Below are positions 1-9,442 of a stretch of 34,030 nucleotides of DNA, piece after piece. The stretch comes from Chara braunii. Taxonomy: Eukaryota > Streptophyta > Charophyceae > Charales > Characeae. The notes under the pieces are model-generated. The model did no database searches. It saw nothing but the letters and a program-made list of their open reading frames with translations, and had not been told where the DNA came from. The position numbers and the translations under genes are program-made. Position 1 is the first letter of the stretch; each line of letters opens with the position of its first letter. The DNA is taken from contig BFEA01000137.1 in the NCBI GenBank assembly GCA_003427395.1, forward strand, positions 873,230-907,259. The letters run 5' to 3'.

Positions 1-127
1 GTCCGGATCGATGCGTGGAGTGGGTACGTCCCCCACGCCGCGGCCCGACCATGCAAACGCAGGCACTCCCTTTCTCCCATCTATCCACGTCCTTGTAATT
101 TCGTGTTCTTCGCGCATGCATACACGC

Positions 128-135
128 TATAAATT
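128..135 (+). promoter_or_regulatory. TATA-like box conserved in both copies of the 1.8 kb repeat
   Basis: TATAAATT is preserved at the matching place in the inverted copy (29710-29717, minus strand), flanked in both by GCATGC-rich sequence upstream and a CGCGATTA-type block downstream. A second TATAAATTTT-like match at about 467-476 is also kept in copy 2. Conservation hints at a promoter, but no transcript start or gene can be seen. Confidence 0.2.
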
Positions 136-750
136 CCGGCTACGCGATTAACTAGTGCTGGAAGCTCGGGGTTGCACGACGACGGATTGTCGGCACACAA
201 GCGAAGTAAGAGGTGAGTGAAGTGGGAGTCGGGCGACCCGACGAGCTGGTGCCGAATACGCGGGGTTGACGCGGGTCACGACGGACTGTGGGCGCGGAGC
301 GAACCTGACGGCAGTGACGGGCGCAGGAGGACTAAGCGGGGTGACGACTTCGTGGGTTGGTGCGCAACGACGGACTGTCGGCATCGAAGAGTGAGAGAGA
401 AAGAGAGTTGAGGTTGAGTTGGGCATGGATTTGCATCTTTCTTTTTCGTTCCTTTTTCATCTGTGTATATAAATTTTGGTGACGATTACGGGCGACTCGC
501 CCTTGACTTTTGCGGCCCTCTTCGTCTTTTGTTTCGACTTGGTTTTCCTCAATGTTTTCCACTTCAATTTCTTTCTCGGACTTCCTTTTCGCGAAATGAT
601 GTATGGATAACCCGCGCACATCTTGCACTTTGTTTTTGATTGACTTCCCGGACTTATGAAATCGGATGGGAATGGAGATGGCATGTTGGCATGATCAATT
701 GGATGTTTGTCGTCTCATAATGATCGTCTGACAAGCATGACCTGACGTAT

Positions 751-802
751 CGTATGCACGCATGTAAGCACGATCCGAACGGAGTGCGGCTTACACGCGT
801 AC
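751..802 (+). other. Hairpin H1 in the 1.8 kb repeat
   Basis: The left arm contains CGC-ATGTAAG-CAC and the right arm GTGC-GG-CTTACACGCG, giving a bulged stem of about 14 pairs around GATCCGAACGGA. The matching place in copy 2 (28975-29012) also folds, but with a different stem sequence. Confidence 0.5.
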
Positions 803-901
803 GGACCACCCGGACCCATAATTTGTGTCCTATCTGTCGCACGAGGTTAGCCCTTCGCCAGGCCGGGAGTTGATATCCACAGGATCGGGTTAACCATCGC
901 C

Positions 902-951
902 CGCAAGTGCGCGTAAGTGCGACTCATTCGCGTCTTTCTTACGCACTTGCG
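902..951 (+). other. Hairpin H2 in the 1.8 kb repeat
   Basis: CGCAAGTGCGCGTAAG (902-917) pairs with CTTACGCACTTGCG (938-951), leaving a two-base bulge and a 20-base loop. It lies about 150 bases from H1. The corresponding hairpin of copy 2 is 28831-28876 and has an unrelated stem sequence. Confidence 0.55.
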
Positions 952-1724
952 AACGGTGATTTCCTCGAATAGCTTGTCCCCTAGGGTGTGTAGGATGAAA
1001 GAATGACGAGCTCGCGAAGCTCCGACGTATCTTGGAATTCCGAGGATTTCGACGCGTATTTTGGATATCGGGAACTCTGGGAAGAAGAACAACGTCGGTT
1101 ACGAGGAAATCTGAGCAACCCGAAATTCCCTTGTCTTGCAGAACGCGATAGGGTATGCGCCAGGGAATTCCATCTCGCCGTAAGAAGCGATCCCCAGGGA
1201 CCAGATTACCCAAACACTTATAACACGCAATATTTTATATCCCCCGGTTTCGTCATTGTCGCTCTTAATTTTCCGCCTTATCATCTTCTTCTCCCCTATC
1301 ATCAGCTCACAGTGGTACCGTGGAATCCCATAGCCCCCTACTGGCCGCGAACTCCGTGTAGGAATTGCAGCCGGCACCATAATTTTCGAAATCCCAGAGC
1401 CGCGGAGCCGAGACATACCTCGCACCGGCAGGCGACACGTGGCGGAACCCGAAGGCCCAGGCCCCCACGACCACTCCGCCCGACTTCCCCGAACCGACGA
1501 TCTCGTCAGGATCGGACGGCCCCGCACCACCAACGTGCCAGCCCGCGCCCGTAAATTTTCCCATTGCTCTATTGCATCTATGCCCCTTAACCTTGCCACA
1601 GGAGATCTCAGTTCTGACCTGGGACTCCACCCCCACTTTCCAAAAATCCTTGGCACACCCCTTTTCGCACTTCCAGGCCCACACCCTACTCCGATCAGGA
1701 AGTCGCGCTTGAGCATCACACCGG

Positions 1725-1910
1725 TCACCCGGGCGTGACGCCCGGGGGGTCTGATGCCCGGGTGACCCAGTCATGGCAAAAAAAAAAAAAAAAAAAAAAA
1801 GGTGGTGAGATTTTCATGACCGGACGGTCACCCAGGCGTGATGCCTGGGGGGGTCTGGCGCCCGGGATACCTGGGCATAAGGAAAAAAAAAAAAAAAAAA
1901 AAAAAGGTGG
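1725..1910 (+). repeat. Two tandem GC-palindromic units, each ending in A23
   Basis: Each unit has GGTCACCC(G/A)GGCGTGA-GCC-GGGGG-GTCTG, then CCCGGGTGACC or CCCGGGATACC, then A23 (1778-1800 and 1883-1905) and GGTGGTG. The period is about 105 bases. The CCCGGG-rich part is strongly self-complementary. The poly(A) on the same side of each unit suggests serial retroposition or unequal duplication of a poly(A)-ended unit. The copy of the 1.8 kb repeat at 28 kb lacks these units. Confidence 0.6.
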
Positions 1911-2185
1911 TGGGGTGTTTCCGCGCTCTCCGAGAGGAGCCCAAATCCGGGCTCTTTTCGTTTTTTGAGTGTTGGCTGTCAAGGGGGGAAAGGGGAGAGT
2001 AAATGAATTTTAAAGGGGCTAAAGGGGTTTAAAGGAGGTGCCATAGTGTGATATGGTTATTTTCTTTTTTAGTTTCAGTTCTGTGAGAAATTCGGATGTT
2101 ACCCTCAGCCGAAAGTTGTTTGTATTGCAATTCTACACAACATAATGTTTTTTCAGATTTTTTTTTTTTTTGTTTGTTTGTTTGC

Positions 2186-2290
2186 ACTGGGGCTGTCCGG
2201 GGCCATGCCCGGGGGTCATGCCCGGCCGGTCACCCAATCGCCAATCCGGGCGTGACATCGGGACCCGGGCGCCCGGGATATCTCCCTAGG
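2186..2290 (+). repeat. Diverged GC-palindromic unit related to 1725-1910
   Basis: It holds GGGGCTGTCCGGGGCCATGCCCGGGG, then CGGTCACCCAATCG, CCGGGCGTGACATCGG and CGCCCGGGATATC, in the same order as the units at 1.75-1.9 kb. A T12 and (TTTG)n stretch lies just before it. No coding signal is present. The interval 1911-2185 between them is AT-rich and holds nothing I recognise. Confidence 0.4.
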
Positions 2291-2314
2291 CAAAAAGTAT
2301 GCAATTTGGAAAAA

Positions 2315-2510
2315 ACAGATATGAGGTTGTAGGGTTGGAAAAACCCTACAACCCCATATTTTTTCTTTTTTTTTTACATTTTATTTCGTCGGGGAAAGGT
2401 CCCTAAAAACTGTGGCCGTGACGTCAGGCCCACCGTCTGCAGCCGCAGCCATAAACATGGCCGCCCACCAAGTTTGACCCCGCGGCCGCGGCTGTGGGTG
2501 ATACATAGGC
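2315..2510 (+). repeat. Palindrome-containing repeat, family R, copy 1
   Basis: A hairpin with 18 bp arms (2319-2336 and 2342-2359, one mismatch; core GGTTGTAGGGTT / AACCCTACAACC) is followed by a T-rich stretch and a GC-rich tail ending CGGCTGTGGGTGATACATAG. The order and tail match 7450-7660, so this is a two-copy direct repeat in the window. The hairpin followed by a GC-rich body does not fit a class I know. The TAGGGTT in the arms resembles a telomere unit only by chance. Confidence 0.55.
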
Positions 2511-2567
2511 GGGGGCTGCTCCCGACCCGCAGGTGGGCGATACCGGCCAAGGGACAGCCGGTAGCAT

Positions 2568-2640
2568 GAAAGAATTTGGAAGACGATGAAAGATTTTAGA
2601 GAAGAATATAGCGTAGTTCAAAAAAACACAAAAAAAATCA
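2568..2640 (+). mobile_element. SINE-T 3' fragment
   Basis: About 50 bases (GAAAGAATTTGGAAGACGAT, through to AGAATATAGCGTAGTT at 2618) match the 3' end of the tRNA-derived SINE at 10.5-11.05 kb with only a few differences, and an A-rich tail follows. The tRNA head is missing, so this is a 5'-truncated copy. Confidence 0.6.
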
Positions 2641-2681
2641 GCGCCCTGCGTGGTTCGAACGGGCGCCACAGGGCGTCGCTG

Positions 2682-2789
2682 CACTACTCTCCAAATGTGC
2701 AAAATGAGACTGAATCCACCGCTAGAACATGAAAAGATGCATTCCCATCTTGGCATCTTTTTTGTCGTTTGCGCATGTGGAGAGGAGTG
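2682..2789. mobile_element. Small TIR element (MITE), copy A
   Basis: The left end reads CACTACTCTCCAAATGTGC and the reverse complement of the right end reads CACTCCTCTCCACATGCGC, giving inverted ends of about 19 bp in a 108 bp element. Tips starting CACT recall CACTA-type elements, but I see no clear 3 bp target duplication. No coding capacity. Confidence 0.5.
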
Positions 2790-2927
2790 TAGCAAGGCCT
2801 CCGGGCCAAACAAAGGAAAAACGAAAAATCAGCAAGTGAAAGGGCTCCCTGCCCTGTTTGAATGCCGGGCAGTGCAGCGAGGCCCGTAGGCCACACAGGT
2901 TGGGACGGGCGACACACGGCATCGCTG

Positions 2928-3098
2928 CACTACTCTCCAAATGTGCAAAATGGGACTGAATTCGCCGATAGAACATGGAAATACACGTTGCCACAGGCCA
3001 CAGAAACGCGAGGGGAAAAAAAAAAAAAAAAAAAAACACCTGCAAAATGGGAGATACATTGCCATCTTTTTTGTCTTTTGCGCATGTGGAGAGCAGTG
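2928..3098. mobile_element. Small TIR element (MITE), copy B
   Basis: Ends CACTACTCTCCAAATGTGC and, from the right, CACTGCTCTCCACATGCGC. The interior carries an A22 run at about 3016-3037 absent from copy A. The unit beginning with GTAGGCCACACAGGTTGGG (2886) recurs at 3111, so copies B and C form a tandem pair with a period of about 225 bases. Confidence 0.5.
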
Positions 3099-3151
3099 CA
3101 GCTAGGCCTGTAGGCCACACAGGTTGGGACGGGCGCCACACGGCATTGCTG

Positions 3152-3270
3152 CACTACTCTCCAAATGTGCAAAATGGGACTGAATTCGCTGATAGAACAT
3201 GGAAATACACGTTGCCACAGGCCACAGAAATGCGGAGAAAAAAAAGAAAAAAAGAAAAAAAAAAAAACCT
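3152..3270. mobile_element. Small TIR element (MITE), copy C, truncated
   Basis: It repeats the left end and interior of copy B almost exactly (CACTACTCTCCAAATGTGC, then GGGACTGAATTCGC and CACGTTGCCACAGGCCACAG), then breaks off in an A-rich run at 3236-3268. The right inverted end is missing. Confidence 0.45.
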
Positions 3271-3275
3271 GCACC

Positions 3276-3500
3276 TGTGACTGCTGCAGAGTTCCAATTC
3301 GCAAAAACAACAGTCCACTGCAAGATTGGGCTAAGAGAAGTTAGAAACTGCAAGAAAAACAGTGAACTGCGCGTTAGACGGCCTACCGGTTCGATAATTG
3401 GCAGAAACGGGAGGAAGCCTGGGCCCGTGGTACCGCATGGCCTGGCCTGGCCTGGGAGAAGGTACCGGTAGCAGATCCTCCTGTTTTTGGTTCTGGCGGG
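3276..3500 (+). repeat. Left arm of a 1.5 kb inverted-repeat structure
   Basis: From GTGACTGCTGCAGAGTTCC through GCGTTAGACGGCCTACCGG and GGCCTGGCCTGGCCTGGGAG, this arm matches the reverse complement of 4550-4800 over more than 200 bases with few changes. It carries the same nested motif (GTTCGATAATTGGCA, then AACGGGAGG) that forms a palindrome in the right arm. Confidence 0.65.
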
Positions 3501-4297
3501 ACTTGTTCGGGCGGGTAGCGGTGGCCACCGTTTTCGAAATAATCAGACGACTGAACCGAGTGATGGTGTGCTATCTCTCTCTCTCTCTCAAGCCACCAGG
3601 TAGGTACAACTCCACTCCCTCTCGTCCAGGCTTCTTCTCCTTTCTTTCCCCTTCATCTTTCCCTGTCTCCTCCCTCCTTGTCACTTTTCCCCGTACTCAA
3701 CTTCCCATTACAAGGCTCGCCGCACTCATGTACCTGGCCCTGATTCAGGCCATAGACGACACGGCTTAGGTCAGGATTTAAAAAAAAAAAAAAAAAAAAA
3801 AACGATAATAAGGATGAAAAGAGAGAAAGAGTATAAAAGACGGGAAGAAAGCGGAATAGCCCGCAAGAAAAAACACAACCCACACGAATAACACCGGCCA
3901 GCAGAGGATGAAGAGGATCATTATAATTGTGCGGAAGTGTCCATCAGGATCACGACTCGCAGCAGGCCAAGTAAGCTTCTTCGTCCTCTGCCACTCTCTT
4001 TCTCTTTTCTCACCTCCCCCTTCTTCTTCCTCTTTTTTTTTCTATCGTCGTCACCCTCTCCTCCTGCAACATCCGTTGTCTTCTCCCTCCGAGTGAAACA
4101 GGCCGGTTTCCTGCCCTGAACCTGTGCGGTGCGCCTCACCTAAGTCAGTGCACACTCCAACCGTAGCTATCTTGGTAATGAACGCACCCAGTAATCAGGG
4201 ATAGATTCATCTACAGGAGCGGTAGGAAGGTCGATGACAACAAAAAATATAATGAGTAAATAAATCATGGAAAAAAAAAACAATAATAATAAGTAAC

Positions 4298-4369
4298 AAT
4301 AATACCATGATACTGAATGTATACAAGCTATCTAATAATACCATGATACTGAATGTATACAAGCTATCT
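4298..4369 (+). repeat. 36 bp tandem duplication, two perfect copies
   Basis: The unit, AATAATACCATGATACTGAA followed by TGTATACAAGCTATCT, occurs at 4298-4333 and 4334-4369 without a difference, so the duplication is recent. Confidence 0.85.
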
Positions 4370-4501
4370 TTCCAGTCTGATGACTCTGATGCAGTCGACA
4401 GGGAGGGGGCGTGTGTTTTGGGGGAAAGCCGCTGCACGGCTTCCCCGTTCCCAACGGGGGAGAGGGTGGGGGGTTGTCGGAGACACAGAGAGGGGGTGGG
4501 G

Positions 4502-4503
<2 letters not shown>

Positions 4504-4542
<39 letters not shown>
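4504..4542 (+). repeat. (GA)n microsatellite
   Basis: An uninterrupted GA dinucleotide run of about 39 bases, following a G-rich stretch. Confidence 0.95.
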
Positions 4543-4546
<4 letters not shown>

Positions 4547-4549
4547 GGG

Positions 4550-4800
4550 CGGCCTACCTGTTCGATAATTGGCAAAAACGGGAGGGCCTGCTACCCGTAT
4601 CTTCTCCCAGGCCAGGCCAGGCCACACAGTACCACTGGCCCAGGCCACCTCCCGTTTTTGTCAATTATCGAACCGGTAGGCCGTCTAACGCGCAGTTCAC
4701 TGTTTTTCTTGCAGTTTCTAACTTCTCTTCGCCCAATCTTGCAGTGGACTGTTATTTCTGCGAATTTTGAACTCTGCAGCAGTCACCGGTGCAGTTGTCT
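4550..4800 (-). repeat. Right arm of the inverted-repeat structure, with nested palindrome
   Basis: This is the inverted partner of 3276-3500. The first part, 4550-4683, is itself palindromic: GGCCTACCTGTTCGATAATT, then GGCAAAAACGGGAGG, is answered by CCTCCCGTTTTTGTC, then AATTATCGAACCGGTAGGCC. The centre holds CCAGGCCAGGCCAGGCC. The outer part (to 4800) is single-copy within the arm. Confidence 0.65.
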
Positions 4801-5043
4801 CAAAACACAAGAAGCGCCATACAAGAAACTTCCAGAAAAGGACAGGACAAAAGAGAACCCGGTGCACTGAAGACCCGACGAACGCTGCAGTGTACTTGTA
4901 TTCGAGCATGCGACGCCGCGCCACACTCGAAAAAGCCACGGCGCAACTGCCGGTTTCTGCTGGGCCCAAGCCCTCATGTCCCGAGCGCTTTCCCAACACT
5001 GTAAGTCAAGCCTCGCAGGGGCATTACGAGAGATCCCGCCTTA

Positions 5044-5046
<3 letters not shown>
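4801..5046. other. No recognisable gene
   Basis: Mixed sequence with short open frames on both strands and no domain, splice pattern or repeat that I can identify. Confidence 0.4.
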
Positions 5047-5084
<38 letters not shown>

Positions 5085-5218
5085 ATAACCCTTGTGTAAA
5101 CCCTCTATCCCGGCAGTGGTAAGAGAACCACCAGGATTGAGGATTTCTCTATCATGCTGCTCCATCTATTAGTGGGGAGCGACACCTGCTGGAAACCGGG
5201 TCCAGCGTCCCATTGATA
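5047..5218 (-). mobile_element. Poly(A) retroposon, SINE-B family, copy 1
   Basis: Read on the minus strand it begins GGGACGCTGGACCCGGTTTC, continues CAGCAGGTGTCGCTCCCCAC and TAATAGATGG, and ends in A34 (T 5047-5080). The 5' block is shared with 13377-13540, 23577-23730 and 26173-26329; the 3' half is more diverged. No coding capacity and no clear pol III A/B boxes. Confidence 0.6.
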
Positions 5219-5638
5219 CATGTTATCAGACCACAATGGTGTTTGTTATTTTCCTGAGGCTGTGGACTTTTCTTCTACACAGAGTATGAGTATAGAACCA
5301 GGGAAAACTAAGGTGCTGTCAAAGTTTCAGTTTGAAAATGCGTTTTTGTCACGATTTTGCGAATGTTGTGTCAAACCGAGGAATACAACCTAGCTTTAGG
5401 GTTGCGTGGGGACCATGTGTTATATTTGAGGGATGCCGGAACTGGGAACTGCAATTTGAAACTGTATTTTGGCCTCCCGCGTAGTTTCTCCCCCAAAACA
5501 ACGACCTAGACACACTCCTGACCTGGCCCCCCTAGTAGGTGCTGCGATTGATCAGCCATCAACCCACCACTTGGTGCAATAGCATACATTGAGCTGTCTA
5601 TGTTGAACACCACACATTGCACAACAGTGAAATGGACC
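5219..5638. other. No recognisable gene
   Basis: AT-rich intergenic-type sequence. I see no domain-bearing open frame and no duplicated element in this stretch. Confidence 0.4.
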
Positions 5639-5707
5639 AACAACAACAACAACAACAAGAACAACAACAACAACAACAACAACAAGAACAACAAGAACAA
5701 CAACAGA
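5639..5707 (+). repeat. (CAA)n microsatellite with GAA interruptions
   Basis: About 23 trinucleotide units of AAC/CAA phase interrupted by three AGA units. Frames through it give poly-Q/N or poly-V/L and do not indicate a protein. Confidence 0.9.
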
Positions 5708-6741
5708 GCAAGAGGCGACACGTACCCGGTGTGACATTTCAAAAACTCAAAGTACTTCACCCTCGGAATCCCGGCCTGAGGTGAGCGCACCTGCTGAGTC
5801 TTTGTTCAGTTGAAGCTTGGCTGGGCAGGTGGCCGCATGTAGGGTCTTCTCGCATAGTACATCTGACTTTTCCTACAGCCGCTGTCTGGTCAGCGCACCT
5901 AGCCGAGTCGGTGATGGGTGGCGGTCCCGGGTGGTCCACACTAAGGTAGCACAAAAGGGGGGGGGGGGTGCCCTCAAAAAGGAAGGATGGATGGGGAGTC
6001 TTCCGAGGGGTTACAAAAAAGGAAAAGGAAAAAGAAAACCCTTCTATGCAAAGAAAGAATCTGATCCCTTATTATTTTTGTGATCAGTCTGCTCTCACCT
6101 GTTTCTGGTCACACTCGGCTATAATATATCTTTGCTCCGGATGTCAAAATTTAATCCTGAAGCAAGCTGTGATTTAAACCGCCAGTACACGGCCCAGATA
6201 TCGGCCGAGGCGCTTTCCCGTTAATGCGGCTCGCCTGTAGGGCTTCGGGGTACTGGACCACAATGGCTGGAAGCACCAGCCAAAAAGATATTGAAATGGT
6301 ACCCCGGCGCTTCGGCAAAAATTGGCTCGTAGGGGCATTCCAGGCACGGCATCTATAGCTGGGCCAGGTACTCGTGGTTTAAGGGAGAAAAAAAAGACAG
6401 GTGTTATGATCCTGGCCAATTTCAAGATACACGTTCATCAGATAATACAGTGTCGTCCAATTGCAGAAAGAAATGAATGAACTTGAGAGGAGAGAGAAGG
6501 TTAGAAGAAGAAGAAGAAGATGATGTACACCAGCATAGACAAATGACAAAGCTCTTCTTCTTCACCCAACTCTCTCTTCCTCCTTATCCCCTCCTCTCTT
6601 ATTCACACAAGAAATAATAATACAATGTTGAATGGCTGAACCGGAATCAATGTCTGAATCCCTCTTCTACTGCTGGTATCACTTGAGGTCCACCATAGCC
6701 ATGGCCACCTCCCTCACTCTTCACTCTCCTACGTCGAGGCT
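5708..6741. other. No recognisable gene
   Basis: Contains a G10 run near 5959-5968, an AAG/AAAGG-rich stretch (6014-6040), a (GAA)n tract at about 6504-6520 and a loose purine/pyrimidine inverted pair (6484-6520 with 6551-6575, GAGAGAGAAGG/AACTCTCTC-type). No coding or RNA-gene signature. Confidence 0.4.
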
Positions 6742-6924
6742 ATGGCGGACTACTTGGGCCTTGCCCTGCTGTGCAAAGGACAACGCAAAGCAACTATGGC
6801 TGCTCTAGCTCACGCCGCCATGCCTGACTCTGCCTCGAAGCTTCTTGGGGTAGCTCTCCCCAGCTGGGGTGTCCCTGCTGCAGCGCCCACCAAGGTGATG
6901 AAGATGGCTGCCACCATAGCCAGG
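6742..6924 (+). CDS. Possible exon of an unrecognised gene (weak)
   Basis: An open frame from ATG 6742 encodes an Ala/Leu-rich, gently basic stretch (MADYLGLALLCKGQRK start) and runs into CCAG|GTAAGT at about 6921-6930, a perfect plant-type 5' splice site. Upstream is pyrimidine-rich sequence (6690-6735). A downstream acceptor and second exon were not identified, no domain is recognised, and an unrelated minus-strand frame of similar length overlaps. This is only a candidate and could be chance. Confidence 0.15.
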
Positions 6925-6927
6925 TAA

Positions 6928-7440
6928 GTACCTCTGACGCTCCTCCCCCTTCCTGTCCTTCTTCCTCCCCCAAGTCCTTGCTTCTTCCCCAGCAGCGCTG
7001 CTCCAGCCAGCGCTCCAACCAGTGTGTTGCCACACTTGCACACCGTGATCGACAATGAGGCTGGGCTCTTCGCCCAGCCTGGAGATATAGTGGCCTGCTT
7101 GCCTCTTGGGCGGTGACTTCCAGGCCGCTCGGCCTTCCCAGCAACCGGTACCTCCTCCCTTTCGGACGGAAACATCATTGCAGACTCGGATATTGCCCGT
7201 ACAGGCCCTAGACTCAGATTGGTTGGACAGGTACCCGCCTAGACCTAGCCTACAAATACTGGGCCTCTCAAAATGCCACTGTGTTTTCTTCTGCTCGGCC
7301 TGGAAAATTTTAAGGAGGACTCTGACTCCATATCAGTCACGAAAAAAATGAGAAAAAAAAAATTCCTGCTTTTCTTTTATTTATTTTTATATTTTTCTTT
7401 TTAACCGATTTTTGCTTTTCATTTTTTTATAAATCCTAAA
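6928..7440. other. No recognisable gene
   Basis: Pyrimidine-rich then mixed sequence, turning AT-rich from 7340. No motif or duplicated element is evident before the family R repeat begins. Confidence 0.4.
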
Positions 7441-7449
7441 TGAAGTCAA

Positions 7450-7660
7450 ATTCAAAAAAAACATATATGGGGTTGTAGGGTTTTCAAAACCCTACAACCC
7501 CATATATTTTTATTTTTATTCACTTATTTTTCGACCCCCTAAAAAATATCCGAAATATCGGGCCGCAAACTAGGCCTGGCGGCCACGGCTGCGGCCGACT
7601 TTTTCGGCCGCGGCGGCCAAATTGCCCGCGGCCTAGGCTGTGGGTGTCACATAGCCGAGG
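7450..7660 (+). repeat. Palindrome-containing repeat, family R, copy 2
   Basis: A perfect 22 bp-arm palindrome (7463-7484 and 7486-7507, one-base loop; core GGGGTTGTAGGGTTTT) is followed by a T-rich stretch and a GC-rich tail with GGCCGCGGCGG and GGCTGTGGGTGTCACATAG. Order and tail match 2315-2510. Confidence 0.65.
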
Positions 7661-8190
7661 CATCTCGACTGTGGCCCAGCCACGCGCTGAGAAAGCAAAT
7701 ATTGGCCACGTGCCTGACTGGACTGCAGTTACAAACTCCGCGGTGCGACTTTTCTGCAAAGCGGAGTTTCGATGGCATTGTAAATTTTTGACCGGACTGG
7801 ACTGCAGAAACCGTGTTCGGAATGCATTTTAAAACTCAAACCATGACCGCACCCTAGATTTCTCAAAAAAGAGAAACAAAAAAAGGGAAAACTGTGGCCG
7901 TGGCGCACTTTTAGTCTGAAATATTAGGCAAGAAAAGACAAAAGTGGCCCCGATGTCATGGTGTGAGTTTCGAAATGTGCAAAAAGTTTAGCAGGGGTCT
8001 AAAACTGCACCAGTCATTCATTTACCCCACAGTGGTGCTCACCGCTGGGCAGATTTACGGTCGCCTTTTTTTTTTTTGCTCCATAAAAAAGTTGCCTATT
8101 TGGAATGTCAGGTGTGACCGACTCCAACGTTGTACTTGCCCCCTAAAAAAGAAACAAAGCTCCAAACTATTTGTCGGGGGGGAGCAGCCA
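7661..8190. other. No recognisable gene
   Basis: A GACTGGACTGCAG block occurs twice (about 7717 and 7796) and ACTGTGGCCGTGGCGCAC near 7890 echoes ACTGTGGCCGTGACGTCA near 2410, so this is probably more family R-related or other decayed repeat. No coding signal. Confidence 0.35.
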
Positions 8191-8257
8191 CTGTAGGGAG
8201 TCTTTGCTGCGGTTTTTTTTTTTTTTTTTTTTTTTTCTGTAGGGAGCCTTCGCAGCG
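8191..8257 (-). repeat. T24 tract between 21-22 bp imperfect direct repeats
   Basis: CTGTAGGGAG then TCTTTGCTGCGG (8191-8212) and CTGTAGGGAG then CCTTCGCAGCG (8237-8257) flank T24 (8213-8236). This resembles an insertion of little more than a poly(A) tail with a diverged target duplication. A tandem duplication is the alternative. Confidence 0.4.
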
Positions 8258-8666
8258 TATTAAGAGGTGTGTATTTCGGTACTATTTCCCCATTGGCCCC
8301 TGTTCCAAGGGGAGTGTGGCCACCGCTCCCTCCCACTATAATTGTGTATCCACTGTCTTCCATTGTCATCTTGGGCGTCTTTCAAACTCTCTGCTACCCT
8401 CCCTGCCAGTGGGTGAAATCACAGAATCCAGTGGTTCTTCCGAGTTGGCGATGTTGGGCCACGGCTGTCACATCTTCTGTAGTGCTGCTGCCATCTGTCT
8501 GTTCTGCGCGGCTTGTTTGTGTGGGTTCACTGGGTTGGGGTTGCCGGGCTCATGCTGGAGGGGTGACGATTGGGGTGAACACCAATAGGGACAGAAGGTG
8601 GGGGAGGGGTGGGCGGGGGGGAGTCCGGGGCTAGGGGATGGAAACAGGGAGAGGAGGAGGAGGCTA
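8258..8666. other. No recognisable gene
   Basis: Open frames here (8269-8634 and overlapping) are Cys/Gly-rich without a recognisable domain, and a G-rich stretch follows (8598-8662). I do not call a gene. Confidence 0.4.
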
Positions 8667-9442
8667 CCGTCTTCACCCGAAAATAACCCCCGCGCGTTAT
8701 ATTCAACTTACCCTAATAAGATCAGATTTTTGTTTTTCTCTCTTTTTCTCAAATAGAACGCCCCTTCGAGTATAACGCCCAGGCGTTATATTCGAAGAGA
8801 ACGCCCGGGCGTTATATTTGAATGTTCCATGGGCAGCGTGCCTTGTAGAGGTAGTATACATGGGTTTGAAAGGGCGGGGAGGGGGGAATACATGGGTTTC
8901 AAAGGGGGTTGAAAGGGGTTTCGACTTCCAAGGGGCATATTTCGGTTTGATTTTGATTTTTCTGTTTTCCGAGTTTATAAGGAATTGCGTAGTGACTCTC
9001 AGAACAATTTGTTGTCCAGAATTGCAATGCGGCCATCTTTTTATTTTTGGGGTAACTTCGGCGCAGTCACGAAAACAGTTCGTAATTGCACTTCAGGCAA
9101 TCCCGCGCATACAACACACCCCCACGCGACCCCACCGGACCCGAAACGTAGGTCACATACATTCAGCATTACCGGCCCTTTTGCCTCAAGTGCAATTACA
9201 AACTCAATCCCTGACTGCGCCGTAGTTTTCTCTTTATTTTTTCTTGACAAAAAAAAAAAAAGATGGTCGCATTGCAATTCTGGACAACATATTGTTTTTA
9301 CACAATTTTTGAACTGTTTTTTTTGTTCTGGAATTTTGGGCCCGCACTGAAGTTGCCACCAATTTACGGAATATAACGCCTGATGCCCGGCGGGCGTTAT
9401 ATTCGTCTACAGCGCCCCGACATTATTTTCGGGTGAGGACGG
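8667..9442. mobile_element. 776 bp TA-flanked foldback MITE
   Basis: Inverted ends CCGTCTTCACCCGAAAATAA (left) and CCGTCCTCACCCGAAAATAA (right, reverse complement) are flanked by TA on both sides (8665-8666 and 9443-9444), the target duplication expected of Tc1/mariner-like mobilisation. Subterminal AACGCC-GGCGTTATATTCGAA blocks repeat at both ends. The interior is also inverted-repeated: CAGAATTGCAATGCGGCCAT near 9020 answers GTCGCATTGCAATTCTG near 9266, and TTGCACTTCAGGCAA near 9087 answers TTGCCTCAAGTGCAA near 9181. No transposase frame is visible, so it would be non-autonomous. Confidence 0.85.

Larger units (their letters stand above)
1..1735 (+). repeat. Dispersed 1.8 kb repeat, copy 1 (inverted partner at 28.04-29.86 kb)
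   Basis: The reverse complement of 28.04-29.86 kb aligns along this stretch, with many substitutions and indels. Matched blocks include the ACGTCCCCCACGCCGCG block near base 27, the TATA-like CTATAAATT, the CCGATCAGGAAGTCG block near 1690 and the AAGGGGTGTGCCAAGG block (minus strand, about 1650). The match reaches base 1, so the outer boundary lies outside the window. Open frames inside (up to about 209 codons) differ between the copies, so I do not call a gene. It could be a noncoding dispersed repeat or one arm of a very long inverted-repeat element. Confidence 0.7.
3501..4549. other. Non-coding spacer between the inverted arms
   Basis: It contains a short TC run (3573-3589), pyrimidine-rich tracts (3610-3690 and 3990-4090), an A23 run (3780-3802), a 36 bp tandem duplication (4298-4369) and a GA microsatellite (4504-4542). 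The open frames are pyrimidine-tract artefacts encoding Ser/Phe/Pro runs. I see no transposase or other gene. Confidence 0.5.

Noticed and set aside
1003-1728. Open frames of 155-209 codons on both strands
   Set aside because: Overlapping frames on both strands in a GC-rich repeat, with no domain and no conservation of frame with copy 2.
5639-5707. Polyglutamine protein
   Set aside because: A CAA microsatellite without a supporting longer frame.
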